This document shows positions 8,356 to 14,418 of a DNA stretch of 17,502 nucleotides, one piece after another. The position numbers were made by a program, and so were the translations under genes. The notes under the pieces are model-generated. The model was not told where the DNA came from. It saw nothing but the letters and a program-made list of their open reading frames with translations, and did not search any database. The stretch is from Paradesertivirga sp965650335 (GTDB lineage Bacteria; Bacteroidota; Bacteroidia; Sphingobacteriales; Sphingobacteriaceae), in NCBI GenBank assembly GCA_965650335.1, contig CBFGOI010000100.1, forward strand, positions 1-17,502. The letters are read 5' to 3'. The first letter of the stretch is position 1, and the number at the start of each line of letters is the position of its first letter.

Positions 8356-8487
8356 AGTCAAAGCGGTACTGAACGGGCATTCTATGTAATGAAGACAGGT
8401 GACTTGTATAAAAAGGTAGATGAAAAAGTTGATCGTTTACTGGTCATCATATCTAAACTAGCCGAAAAATGGTTGCAAAAATCATAA
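8356..8487 (+). pseudogene. C-terminal remnant of a MobC-like relaxosome protein
   Basis: The plus-strand frame read from about 8356 to the TAA at 8485-8487 gives GTERAFYVMKTGDLYKKVD, then a helical stretch ending KLAEKWLQKS. It lines up with the C-terminus of the intact MobC-like protein at 14426-14830 (KIFFATRVAGLYEKS ... EQLGERWLRK). Everything before is gone; the left edge meets the truncated end of the serine recombinase. The stop overlaps the ATG of the relaxase remnant, as in the intact module. It has no start of its own and is a fossil. Confidence 0.75.
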
Positions 8488-8583
8488 GCGGCTAGGAGTA
8501 TTCAAGGTATGCTGCATTATAACGAGGATAAGGTTTCTGAGTCAAAAAGCATAGGCGTTGCCAGCAATTCGCTTTGCAACTGA
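8469..8583 (+). pseudogene. N-terminal remnant of a relaxase, frameshifted
   Basis: ATG at 8469 begins MVAKIISG, then one extra T at 8493 turns the next codon into TAG; skipping it restores RSIQGMLHYNEDKVSES up to a stop at 8581-8583. The intact relaxase at 14815 begins MVAKIIIGKHIRGILCYNEHKV, so the match covers the motif with the putative catalytic Tyr. The remaining relaxase, including its histidine triad, is missing. The start lies inside the end of the MobC-like remnant, overlapping by 19 bases (16 in the intact module). It comes from a related but different element. Confidence 0.8.
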
Positions 8584-8622
8584 TCTTTTCGGCTATTTTT
8601 TAATCTTCTACAAGACAGGTCA

Positions 8623-8690
8623 GCAGGAAAGCAGGTTCGTCCATGCTTACCTCACCCGCTTTCCTGCAAAAAGAGAAGAACGGCTCTTTT
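8623..8690. repeat. Nested palindromes after the fossil mobilization module
   Basis: GCAGGAAAGC (8623-8632) pairs perfectly with GCTTTCCTGC (8658-8667), and inside it AGGT (8633-8636) pairs with ACCT (8649-8652). Directly after, AAAAGAG (8669-8675) pairs with CTCTTTT (8684-8690). The second could act as a terminator; the first may be an element end, a transfer-related structure or a processed RNA. The surrounding 8584-8980 stretch has no gene I can support: it holds these palindromes, a doubtful minus-strand frame (8710-8904) and the hairpin before RadC. Confidence 0.55.
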
Positions 8691-8936
8691 GACCGTACTT
8701 TTTTGCCACCTATAATTCAAAACCCATTAAAATCTTCTTGAACTCTTTTAAGCACAAATCAAAATTCTCCCAGACTTTTTGGTTAGCAAATTTCTGAACA
8801 ATCCCTTTGACCTCAAGACCAGGCCCTGCGGGTTTTAGGAAAAAAAATCTTCCTCTTATGCTGCGCTTCAGAGCGTATTTCTTCCTAAAAGTCTTGCCTA
8901 TCAAAGGAATTGCATTCAGGTGAGGGGGCTTAACAA

Positions 8937-8965
8937 AAAGCCAGGAGGCCCTGCCGACTGGCTTT
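8937..8965 (-). terminator. Hairpin just before the RadC-like gene
   Basis: AAAGCCAG (8937-8944) and CTGGCTTT (8958-8965) form a perfect 8-bp stem with a 13-base loop that has its own GGC/GCC pairing. Read on the minus strand the stem ends in a run of five T, so it looks like a terminator in that direction; on the plus strand it sits 15 bases before the RadC start and might affect its leader. Confidence 0.45.
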
Positions 8966-8980
8966 CTAAACAGTTAAGTC

Positions 8981-9445
8981 ATGGAATTAAAGGAAAATTC
9001 ACTCGCATTAGTAGCAGAAATTCAGTTAAGCTACCACCCAAAAGTTAAACTCTCACAGCGCCTTACGGTAACCACTTCAAGAGAAGTTTATTTGCTCTTT
9101 TCTGACAATTGGAATGCTGACCGCATCGAGTTACAAGAACAGTTTAAGGTGATGCTGCTCAATCGGAGTGGCAGAGTTTTAGGTATTGTCGATATCTCCA
9201 CGGGAGGAATCGCAGGGACATTAGCAGACCCAAAGCTAATCTTTGCCACCGCATTAAAAGCCGGAGCAAGTTCCATCATTCTAGCCCATAATCACCCAAG
9301 CGGTCAGTTAACCCCATCACAAGCCGACCGGAATTTAACCAGAAAGTTAACGGATGGCGGGAAACTCTTAGACATATCAGTGTTCGACCACCTGATACTA
9401 ACGGCTGACAGTTATTTCTCCTTCGCTGATGAAGGTATCATTTAG
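8981..9445 (+). CDS. radC: RadC-like JAB/MPN-domain protein of mobile elements
   Basis: This 154-residue protein is a complete short RadC-like protein (the JAB domain without the N-terminal helix-hairpin-helix part), the form usual on Bacteroidota integrative elements. The JAMM metal site is intact: E53 in ELQEQF, H103 and H105 in HNHPSG, and D116 in SQADRN. The fold resembles zinc metalloproteases, but the role of RadC proteins is unsettled; older links to DNA repair are doubtful. ATG at 8981 is preceded by no good Shine-Dalgarno sequence, which is normal here. It stands between fossil mobilization genes and a tRNA scar, so it is probably a leftover of an older element rather than a chromosomal radC. 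Confidence 0.88.
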   Translation: MELKENSLALVAEIQLSYHPKVKLSQRLTVTTSREVYLLFSDNWNADRIELQEQFKVMLLNRSGRVLGIVDISTGGIAGTLADPKLIFATALKAGASSIILAHNHPSGQLTPSQADRNLTRKLTDGGKLLDISVFDHLILTADSYFSFADEGII

Positions 9446-9510
9446 CACCAAAGCAACGCTTTATCCATGCCAAAGTCCATACACTCTTTGATGCCGGCCT
9501 TACCGGCAGG

Positions 9511-9729
9511 GTGACAGACTGTAAGGTCGCATTATGGCTGGTTGGAAAAGATGCCACTTTCATCGTTCTTGATGACCTGGTGCAAATCAGCTACCGCAGG
9601 CGAAAATTCAATATCCCTGCACCTGTCTTTTCGCTGCACCACTTTGAAAAAACAGTTGCGTTGCGCAGTAATACCCGCACCCATAAACCCAAAAGCAGCT
9701 TTGGTTCTGGCGTAGATAAGGACGGTTAG
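9511..9729 (+). CDS. Hypothetical protein, probably 5'-truncated
   Basis: I do not recognise this protein. From GTG at 9511 it has 72 residues, but the frame is open back to 9433 and the upstream codons (KQRFIHAKVHTLFDAGLTGR) read like protein, so the real N-terminus may lie further up or be lost; no ATG is available. The middle looks like a small beta-rich fold (VALWLVGKDATFIVLDD), followed by a basic stretch ISYRRRKF and a C-terminus rich in Ser, Lys and Gly. The stop codon at 9727-9729 lies at the edge of the tRNA fragment, so the C-terminus may be created by the integration junction. It follows RadC closely and may be its partner in the same mobile element. Confidence 0.45.
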   Translation: MTDCKVALWLVGKDATFIVLDDLVQISYRRRKFNIPAPVFSLHHFEKTVALRSNTRTHKPKSSFGSGVDKDG

Positions 9730-9733
9730 GCTA

Positions 9734-9780
9734 GAAGACTCATAATCTTTTGGTCCCTGGTTCGAGCCCAGCTGGGCGCA
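9734..9780 (+). pseudogene. 3' fragment of a CAT-anticodon tRNA (Met or Ile2), likely att scar
   Basis: The anticodon arm GAAGA-CTCATAA-TCTTT (9734-9750) is complete, with anticodon CAT at 9741-9743. The variable loop TGGTC, the T arm CCTGG-TTCGAGC-CCAGC (outermost pair C-C mismatched) and the acceptor 3' strand TGGGCGC plus discriminator A at 9780 follow. The matching 5' acceptor strand GCGCCCA and the D arm are absent; GGTTAG at 9724 may be the last of the D loop. A tRNA 3' half without its 5' half is the classical mark of an integration end of a tRNA-targeting element. The tyrosine integrase starts 300 bases further on. Confidence 0.75.
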
Positions 9781-9787
9781 CGAAAGC

Positions 9788-9838
9788 CCTTCCCAAAGAA
9801 GGTCAAACGCCTGTAAATTATCTAATTTACAGGCGTTT
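9788..9838 (+). terminator. Small hairpin and perfect 16-bp hairpin after the tRNA fragment
   Basis: CCTTC (9788-9792) pairs with GAAGG (9798-9802). Then 9805-9820 (AAACGCCTGTAAATTA) pairs without error with 9823-9838 around the two bases TC, a 16-bp inverted repeat. Only a short TTT ends the stem. A terminator inherited with the tRNA gene is likely, since it lies 25 bases after the tRNA end; a recombinase-binding site near att is the alternative. Confidence 0.6.
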
Positions 9839-9850
9839 ATAGTTTATAGC

Positions 9851-9880
9851 CTTCCAATCTTTCCCAAAGTTTCCCAATCT
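9851..9880. repeat. Short direct repeats (TTCCCAA) near the att scar
   Basis: CTTCCAATCT (9851), TTCCCAAAGT (9861) and TTCCCAATCT (9871) follow each other at a 10-base period, one helical turn; another TTCCCAAAG is at 9791-9799. Regularly spaced direct repeats between an att site and the integrase gene look like arm-type integrase binding sites. Basis: sequence plus analogy to IntDOT-type systems. Confidence 0.4.
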
Positions 9881-9893
9881 GTCCGGTACCTAT

Positions 9894-9933
9894 TAGAGTA
9901 CCTCGATTTTGTTTTTACTTTTGAGGTACTCTA
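9894..9933 (+). promoter_or_regulatory. Inverted repeat enclosing a TAnnTTTG -7 box (integrase promoter and operator)
   Basis: TAGAGTACCTC (9894-9904) and GAGGTACTCTA (9923-9933) are perfect 11-bp inverted arms, 18 bases apart. In the spacer, TACTTTTG (9916-9923) matches the Bacteroidota -7 consensus and touches the right arm; the -33 position would fall on the left arm, where no TTG is visible. A dimeric regulator bound here would cover the promoter. The predicted start is near 9930, about 150 bases before the integrase gene. A third pair, TTTGATAC (10008) and GTATCAAA (10065-10072), lies in the leader. Confidence 0.5.
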
Positions 9934-9942
9934 TAACGGTGT

Positions 9943-9965
9943 AACTATTTGTTATACAATTAGTT
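9943..9965. promoter_or_regulatory. Near-palindromic operator-like site upstream of the integrase
   Basis: AACTATTTGT (9943-9952) and ACAATTAGTT (9956-9965) are inverted repeats with one mismatch and a TAT centre, a size and symmetry typical of a dimeric repressor site. It lies just downstream of the predicted transcription start, where a bound protein would block elongation. Which protein binds is unknown; no repressor gene is seen in the window. Confidence 0.35.
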
Positions 9966-10079
9966 GCAAGAAGTTAAATTGGGATAGTTTGACCCTTTTT
10001 GCGCCTGTTTGATACGGTGTTCTGGTACCTGAAAAGGTGGACGAATACCAAAGAGTATTAAAATGTATCAAATCAGATT

Positions 10080-11303
10080 ATGAAAACAACAAGCACATTC
10101 GGAATCCATTTCAAAATGAGGTCCGACAAAATGAAAGATGGTAAAGCTCCTGTCCATATGGGGCTGGTGATCAACGGAGAGAAAAGTTACATCGCTTTGA
10201 AAAATTATCAGGTTGAAGTTAAGTACTGGGACAAGGACAAAGGATCAGGCAAACGGACATCCAGCGAGGGAAGAAAGATCAATGAGTATCTGGATGAGAT
10301 GCGAATGATGATCCGTGATTGCTATCAGGAACTACAATCCAAAGGCCGGGTAATTTCCATCGGAACCATCAAAGATGCTTTTTTAGGTAATGGTGACCCT
10401 GAATATACGTTGCTCCGGTTGGTTGGATACCATAATGAACAGGCGAAAACAGTACTTGAATGGAGCACCCTCAAGCATTACTCCGTTACTCAACGGTATT
10501 TAACCAAATTCATGCAAAGCCAGTTTAGGAAAAAGGATGTCTTCCTCCATGAAATCAATTACAAGTTTATTATTGACTTTGAAGGTTATCTCAGAAATCA
10601 TAAGCCTTTGGATCACCAGAAGCCCATGAATAACAATGGGGTAATGAAACATCTTATTCGGCTGCGAAAGATGACTAATCTTGCAATCAAGCTGGAGTGG
10701 ATGGCTAACGATCCTTTCAAAAACTACAAGTTCAAGTATCAAAAAGTTGATAAAGATTTTCTTACTGAAAAGGAACTTCAAAATTTAGAGAAAAAAGTGT
10801 TTGCAGTTGACAGATTGAATATGGTTAAGGACCTGTTTGTATTCTGCTGCTATACAGGCTTGGCCTACGTAGATGTAATGAATTTGACCACTCACCATAT
10901 TATTACTGGTATAGATGATGAAAACTGGATCAAAACGTTTCGCCAGAAAACCTTGGTTCCTGTAAATACTCCAATCCTTCCGAAGGCGCAGCAGATACTT
11001 GGAAAATATATTGATGACCCAAGGGCAAATGCCAATGGTAAGCTCTTTCCTTCATTGTCTAACCAGAAAGTGAATAGCTATCTCAAAGAAATTGCTGATG
11101 TCTGTGGAATTAAGAAGAATCTTACTTTCCACGTGGCACGGCATACGTTCGCGACTACGGTAACACTTTCGAATGGGGTTCCTATTGAGACAGTAAGCAA
11201 AATGCTTGGACATACAAAAATTGCCACAACCCAGATTTATGCCAGAGTGCTCGAAAGAAAAGTAAGTGAGGATATGGCAAAACTTCGATTAAAATTAGGC
11301 TAA
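10080..11303 (+). CDS. Tyrosine site-specific recombinase (IntDOT-like integrase)
   Basis: The enzyme inserts and excises the element by cutting DNA with a tyrosine nucleophile. In 407 residues it shows an N-terminal arm-type DNA-binding domain (about 1-90), a SAM-like core-binding domain (about 110-215) and the catalytic domain (about 225-400). Catalytic residues seen are K290 in RQKT, H351 and R354 in HVAR, H378 in LGHTK and the nucleophile Y387 in TTQIYARV. The first arginine of the classical set is replaced by alanine (A262 in TGLAYVDV); loss of this arginine is also known in IntDOT of CTnDOT, so the enzyme is probably active. ATG at 10080 gives the complete arm domain. It lies 300 bases from a tRNA scar and 17 bases before the DUF1016 gene, probably co-transcribed. 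Confidence 0.93.
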   Translation: MKTTSTFGIHFKMRSDKMKDGKAPVHMGLVINGEKSYIALKNYQVEVKYWDKDKGSGKRTSSEGRKINEYLDEMRMMIRDCYQELQSKGRVISIGTIKDAFLGNGDPEYTLLRLVGYHNEQAKTVLEWSTLKHYSVTQRYLTKFMQSQFRKKDVFLHEINYKFIIDFEGYLRNHKPLDHQKPMNNNGVMKHLIRLRKMTNLAIKLEWMANDPFKNYKFKYQKVDKDFLTEKELQNLEKKVFAVDRLNMVKDLFVFCCYTGLAYVDVMNLTTHHIITGIDDENWIKTFRQKTLVPVNTPILPKAQQILGKYIDDPRANANGKLFPSLSNQKVNSYLKEIADVCGIKKNLTFHVARHTFATTVTLSNGVPIETVSKMLGHTKIATTQIYARVLERKVSEDMAKLRLKLG

Positions 11304-11320
11304 GCCAATCACCCTGCATT

Positions 11321-12391
11321 ATGAAAACAGAACAATCTTATCTGCAACTAATCAAGGAATTAAAGCAGAACATAATTCAAAGCCGTTACGAAGCTTCACG
11401 TCTGGCAAATCGTGAACTATTGAAGCTGTATTATACGACCGGCTTAAAGCTTTCTAAAAAAGCAGCTTCTGAGAAATGGGGAGCTAAAATAATTGGCCAA
11501 CTGGCATTAGACCTCCAAAATGAACTTCCAGGGCTTAAAGGATTCTCTCGCAGAAACCTGATGAACATGAAGCAGTTTGCCGAAGCGTATGAGAATACCG
11601 AATTTGTGCAGTCGGCAACTGCACAAATTGTAAGTGACGTAATTGTGCAGTCAGCGACTGCACAATTACCGAATGATGCAGACCTGTTCTTCTCGATAAG
11701 CTTTACACACCATCTAATTTTACTGAACAAGTGCAAGAATGTTGAGGAGCGTCTATTTTACATCCGACATACTGCTTCACAATATTGGTCTGTATCAATC
11801 CTCGAACTTAAGATTGCTGAGAAGTTGTACAAGCATCAAGGAAAGCTGCCTAATAACTTCAACGAAACTGTACCACAGGAAATAAAGGAGACCGCCTTGC
11901 AATTATTCCAGGATGAATATCTATGGGACTTTATGAATCTGGATGGCTCAGAAGATGAAAGAGGAATAGAGAGTGAAATTGTGAATAACATCAGAAGGTT
12001 TATTCTAGGATTAGGCCAGGGGTTTGCATTTATGGGCAATCAATACAGGGTTGAAGTTGATGGTCAAGAATTTTTTATTGATTTGCTTTTCTATAATCGG
12101 CATTTAAAATGTTTGGTAGCATTTGAATTGAAGCGAGGAGAATTTAAACCAGCATATGCTGGCCAACTCAATTTTTATCTTAATGTATTAGACGATAAAG
12201 TGAAATTATCTGAAGAAAACCCAAGTATTGGGATTATACTATGTAAAGAAAAGTCGAACACTGTGGTAGAATATGCATTTAGATCAGTTGGGAACGCGAT
12301 GGGAGCAGCTACTTATAGGACAGTTAGATCGCTTCCTAAAGAACTAAAGGATTACTTACCGGATGCTAATAAGCTCTCAAAAATCATTTAG
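11321..12391 (+). CDS. DUF1016/YhcG family PD-(D/E)XK nuclease-domain protein
   Basis: This 356-residue protein has the two-part layout of YhcG: an N-terminal DUF1016 helical domain (about 10-170) and a C-terminal PD-(D/E)XK nuclease domain (about 185-345). The nuclease signature is E219 in ESEIVNNI, D254 in FFIDLLFYN, E269 and K271 in AFELK, and Q282 in GQLNFYL. All are present, so DNA cleavage is plausible; the biological role is not settled, though relatives often lie in mobile elements and near restriction systems. Residues 95-115 contain a doubled VQSATAQ, encoded by two large palindromes. It follows the integrase by 17 bases and ends one base from the stop of the convergent 591-residue gene, so it may form a cargo pair with that gene or ride with the integrase. 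Confidence 0.9.
   Translation: MKTEQSYLQLIKELKQNIIQSRYEASRLANRELLKLYYTTGLKLSKKAASEKWGAKIIGQLALDLQNELPGLKGFSRRNLMNMKQFAEAYENTEFVQSATAQIVSDVIVQSATAQLPNDADLFFSISFTHHLILLNKCKNVEERLFYIRHTASQYWSVSILELKIAEKLYKHQGKLPNNFNETVPQEIKETALQLFQDEYLWDFMNLDGSEDERGIESEIVNNIRRFILGLGQGFAFMGNQYRVEVDGQEFFIDLLFYNRHLKCLVAFELKRGEFKPAYAGQLNFYLNVLDDKVKLSEENPSIGIILCKEKSNTVVEYAFRSVGNAMGAATYRTVRSLPKELKDYLPDANKLSKII
11601..11669 (+). repeat. Two tandem long palindromes inside the DUF1016 gene
   Basis: The first has 12-bp arms at 11601-11612 and 11618-11629 (AATTTGTGCAGT and its complement, 5-base loop). The second has 14-bp arms at 11639-11652 and 11656-11669 (GTAATTGTGCAGTC and its complement, loop AGC). Both share the core TTGTGCAGT...ACTGCACAA and each encodes VQSATAQ. 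They could fold in mRNA or as cruciforms, and mark an in-frame duplication. Confidence 0.8.
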
Positions 12392-12392
12392 G

Positions 12393-14168
12393 TCACAATT
12401 TTTCAGGAAAAAGGTCTTTTGCAAACTGATGAAAGATGACGGGTACTCGAGGATTCATTTTATTCCGCATGAAGAAACCAAATGATTCAAGGGTTGACAT
12501 TATCCTGGCTTCTAACATTTGTGTGGAAACTCCAGCCTTCTTTCTAATTGACTCAATTCGCTGATAGCTACAAGCATATATGTATGCTTGTAAAAATTCT
12601 TCCAGTAATTTAGGGCTATCCTCAAATTCTCTTGAAAATGCGATTAAGGTATCTATATCAATAATAACTAAGTCATTGATACGATTTTTTGCAGCTTTCA
12701 AAGTATCATCATGTTCAACTTCTTCCCAAAACCACTCGTTGAGTAAATGGTTAACCCCTGGTGACGTCATAGTAAGTTCAGACACCAAAAGAATTGGAAA
12801 TATCCTTATGTTCCTAGCATTATAACTAGTATCGTATTTAGATTTATCTCCTTGCTCAAAGAGAATCTTAATACGTTCCGCTAGCTGTTTGACAGCCTTG
12901 TTGCCTCCATCAGTTGAGTCAAATAGATATTTTTCCTTTAATTGCTTTTCTATAGCTAGAAAATCGAAAGATTGCTTAACTGGACCTGTCAGCATGCTAC
13001 CTTTGATCTCAAATAGATAAATCTTATTGCCATTTCGCACATAATAATCTGGTTCAGTGTCCAAATTAAATCGATTGCTAATTTCAGCACCTGATAAATT
13101 TAAATATCCACGCTTTTTGAATATTCGGTCCAGTAATGAATAACAAAGGTATTTTTCGATGAATTCAAATGTATAGATGCTAAAAAAAGCTCCGCTTTTC
13201 AGGTTCAATGATTTATCCTTTTCTGCTATGCGCAGAAGTTCAAAAAACATCGAGTTATATATTCGGTTTACTGTTAAAACCGAATCAAGTATCAGGTAGT
13301 TATCTTCCTCAACTTTATAAAGAGGATGTGACCGAGCATGCAAAAAATCTGTTGCTAGTGAGTATTCAATCTCATCTTCTAGCGAAAGCTGATCAAGGAA
13401 TTTCTTGCTTTTCTGTTTTGTAGGGGTGTTTTCTAGATTTAGATAGTTAAGCCCCGAGTCATTCCCTGGTAGTGCCGCTTGATGGGCAATTGGTAGAATT
13501 CCGAGCAAATATTCATTCCAGTTTTCAGCACCATAGGCTTCTAGGAATTTATTTAGCAAATCCTTATAGTTATCTTCAAGAAACCTGAGTAGGTAAAAAG
13601 ATTTAATAAATTGTGCAACAAAAAGCTCAAGAGCCGTAAAATGATTTAATTCATGATAAGGAAACAGTAACGTAAGGATTGTTCTAGAAAAGCGATCTGC
13701 AATGTTCGGATAATCTTCTTCTTTAACTTGAGGAAATATTGCATCACTTTTTTCTCCAAATTCATCATTTGCTGCTATATAGTTTTGAAAAAGAACTTTT
13801 TCAGATTCTGAGTTATCAAGCTTAGGTTTTCCATCCGACTTACTTGCAAGCACCTTATCCAACAAGGTCAAATTACTCCAAATATTAATAATGAGTAGTT
13901 CACTAGACTTTACTTCTAGTTTAGAATATTGAGCAACAATTTTATCCCAAAACTCATTGGCTGCAACATGATTGTCTTCACCAAACCAGTCTCCCATAAC
14001 ATCCTTTACATGATAATTTTTACGAGACCTAGCCAGGTGATTTAACCTTGCAATTACCTTTGCCCAAGTTGCCTTATCTAATGATGATAAATTCGAAATA
14101 TCATCGGATATTTTTTCGCCAAAGACTTTAGAATATGTAACTAAAAGCTGTCTATTGAATTCTCCCAT
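12393..14168 (-). CDS. Large unknown protein with PD-(D/E)XK-like nuclease signature
   Basis: I do not recognise this 591-residue protein by family. It is soluble and rich in helices, with no signal peptide or membrane segment. Residues about 335-430 carry a nuclease-like signature in the right order: E338 in FEFIEKYL, P373-D374 in EPDYYV, E387 and K389 in YLFEIKG, and Q428 in KAVKQLAERI. That is the helix, Asp, ExK and Gln pattern of PD-(D/E)XK enzymes. The 330 residues before and 160 after show no known motif and may sense or bind partners. ATG at 14168 follows an AT-rich stretch. It is convergent with the DUF1016 gene, their stop codons one base apart with no terminator between, and its start faces the oriT-like region. 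A single-gene defence or DNA-processing role is inference. Confidence 0.7.
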   Translation of the reverse strand: MGEFNRQLLVTYSKVFGEKISDDISNLSSLDKATWAKVIARLNHLARSRKNYHVKDVMGDWFGEDNHVAANEFWDKIVAQYSKLEVKSSELLIINIWSNLTLLDKVLASKSDGKPKLDNSESEKVLFQNYIAANDEFGEKSDAIFPQVKEEDYPNIADRFSRTILTLLFPYHELNHFTALELFVAQFIKSFYLLRFLEDNYKDLLNKFLEAYGAENWNEYLLGILPIAHQAALPGNDSGLNYLNLENTPTKQKSKKFLDQLSLEDEIEYSLATDFLHARSHPLYKVEEDNYLILDSVLTVNRIYNSMFFELLRIAEKDKSLNLKSGAFFSIYTFEFIEKYLCYSLLDRIFKKRGYLNLSGAEISNRFNLDTEPDYYVRNGNKIYLFEIKGSMLTGPVKQSFDFLAIEKQLKEKYLFDSTDGGNKAVKQLAERIKILFEQGDKSKYDTSYNARNIRIFPILLVSELTMTSPGVNHLLNEWFWEEVEHDDTLKAAKNRINDLVIIDIDTLIAFSREFEDSPKLLEEFLQAYIYACSYQRIESIRKKAGVSTQMLEARIMSTLESFGFFMRNKMNPRVPVIFHQFAKDLFPEKL

Positions 14169-14287
14169 AGATTATATAAAAATACTAATCTAAATTTTTA
14201 AGGTCACTTTTCAGACAATTTAGTCAGAACATCAAATATCAGACACGTCTATTTCTCTAACCTTTCAAACACTCCTATCTTCATTAT

Positions 14288-14344
14288 TTCACGGCCGAAG
14301 GCGTGAAAAGCAAGATGTATTTTTGTATCCAAAAATGATCTTGC
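14288..14344. other. oriT-like palindrome cluster
   Basis: TTCACG (14288-14293) pairs with CGTGAA (14302-14307). Next, GCAAGAT (14310-14316) pairs with ATCTTGC (14338-14344), enclosing a second pair TTTTTG (14320-14325) and CAAAAA (14330-14335). Nested inverted repeats just upstream of MobC and relaxase genes are what a transfer origin looks like. TATTTTTG (14318-14325) is also a perfect TAnnTTTG box, so a mob promoter may overlap and be controlled by the relaxosome. The nick site cannot be placed. The rest of 14169-14425 has no gene. Confidence 0.6.
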
Positions 14345-14377
14345 CCTACCTTCCGAAGTCAGTCGGGAGCTATGAAT

Positions 14378-14418
14378 TCAGCCATCTTCGGAACTTGATG
14401 GCTGATAGATATTGGAGG
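14378..14418 (+). promoter_or_regulatory. Leader hairpin and strong Shine-Dalgarno of the MobC-like gene
   Basis: TCAGCCATC (14378-14386) pairs perfectly with GATGGCTGA (14397-14405) around a 10-base loop. GGAGG at 14414-14418 lies seven bases before the ATG at 14426. Such a clear Shine-Dalgarno is uncommon in Bacteroidota, and the hairpin right before it could tune translation or be a second MobC binding site. Confidence 0.5.

Larger units (their letters stand above)
6791..8361 (-). pseudogene. Large serine recombinase (integrase), truncated and frameshifted
   Basis: On the minus strand, two open frames make one recombinase. The upper part (8361 to about 7938) has the catalytic-domain motif LDHDRFSRNLPEAL and the expected helix, but the N-terminal strand with the nucleophilic serine (usually YxRVS) is missing. 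Near 7938 one base, probably a G, is lost: the reading then resumes as RYLGRAPFGYR in the other frame and continues through the recombinase domain, the zinc-ribbon-like LKCSCGQSMT, a coiled coil (KRKRDDEKIKALKEINEKIF) and the C-terminus. The frame then runs antisense through the entire tRNA-Leu and stops at 6791, giving a meaningless tail. It cannot make an active enzyme. The family inserts circular DNA at specific sites; the contact with the tRNA suggests this element used it as attB. Confidence 0.88.

Noticed and set aside
8710..8904. Minus-strand frame of 64 codons with a TTG start
   Set aside because: The composition is protein-like in its second half, but there is no ATG, no recognised family and no partner gene, and it lies among palindromes and mob fossils. 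It could be the tail of a lost gene; I cannot support it as a real gene.
9734..9780. Functional tRNA-Met
   Set aside because: The 5' acceptor strand and D arm are missing and the T stem has a mismatch at its outer pair, so it cannot fold as a full tRNA.
13208..13423. Plus-strand frame of 71 codons
   Set aside because: It is contained in the 591-residue minus-strand gene, which is long and uninterrupted and has a coherent motif order.
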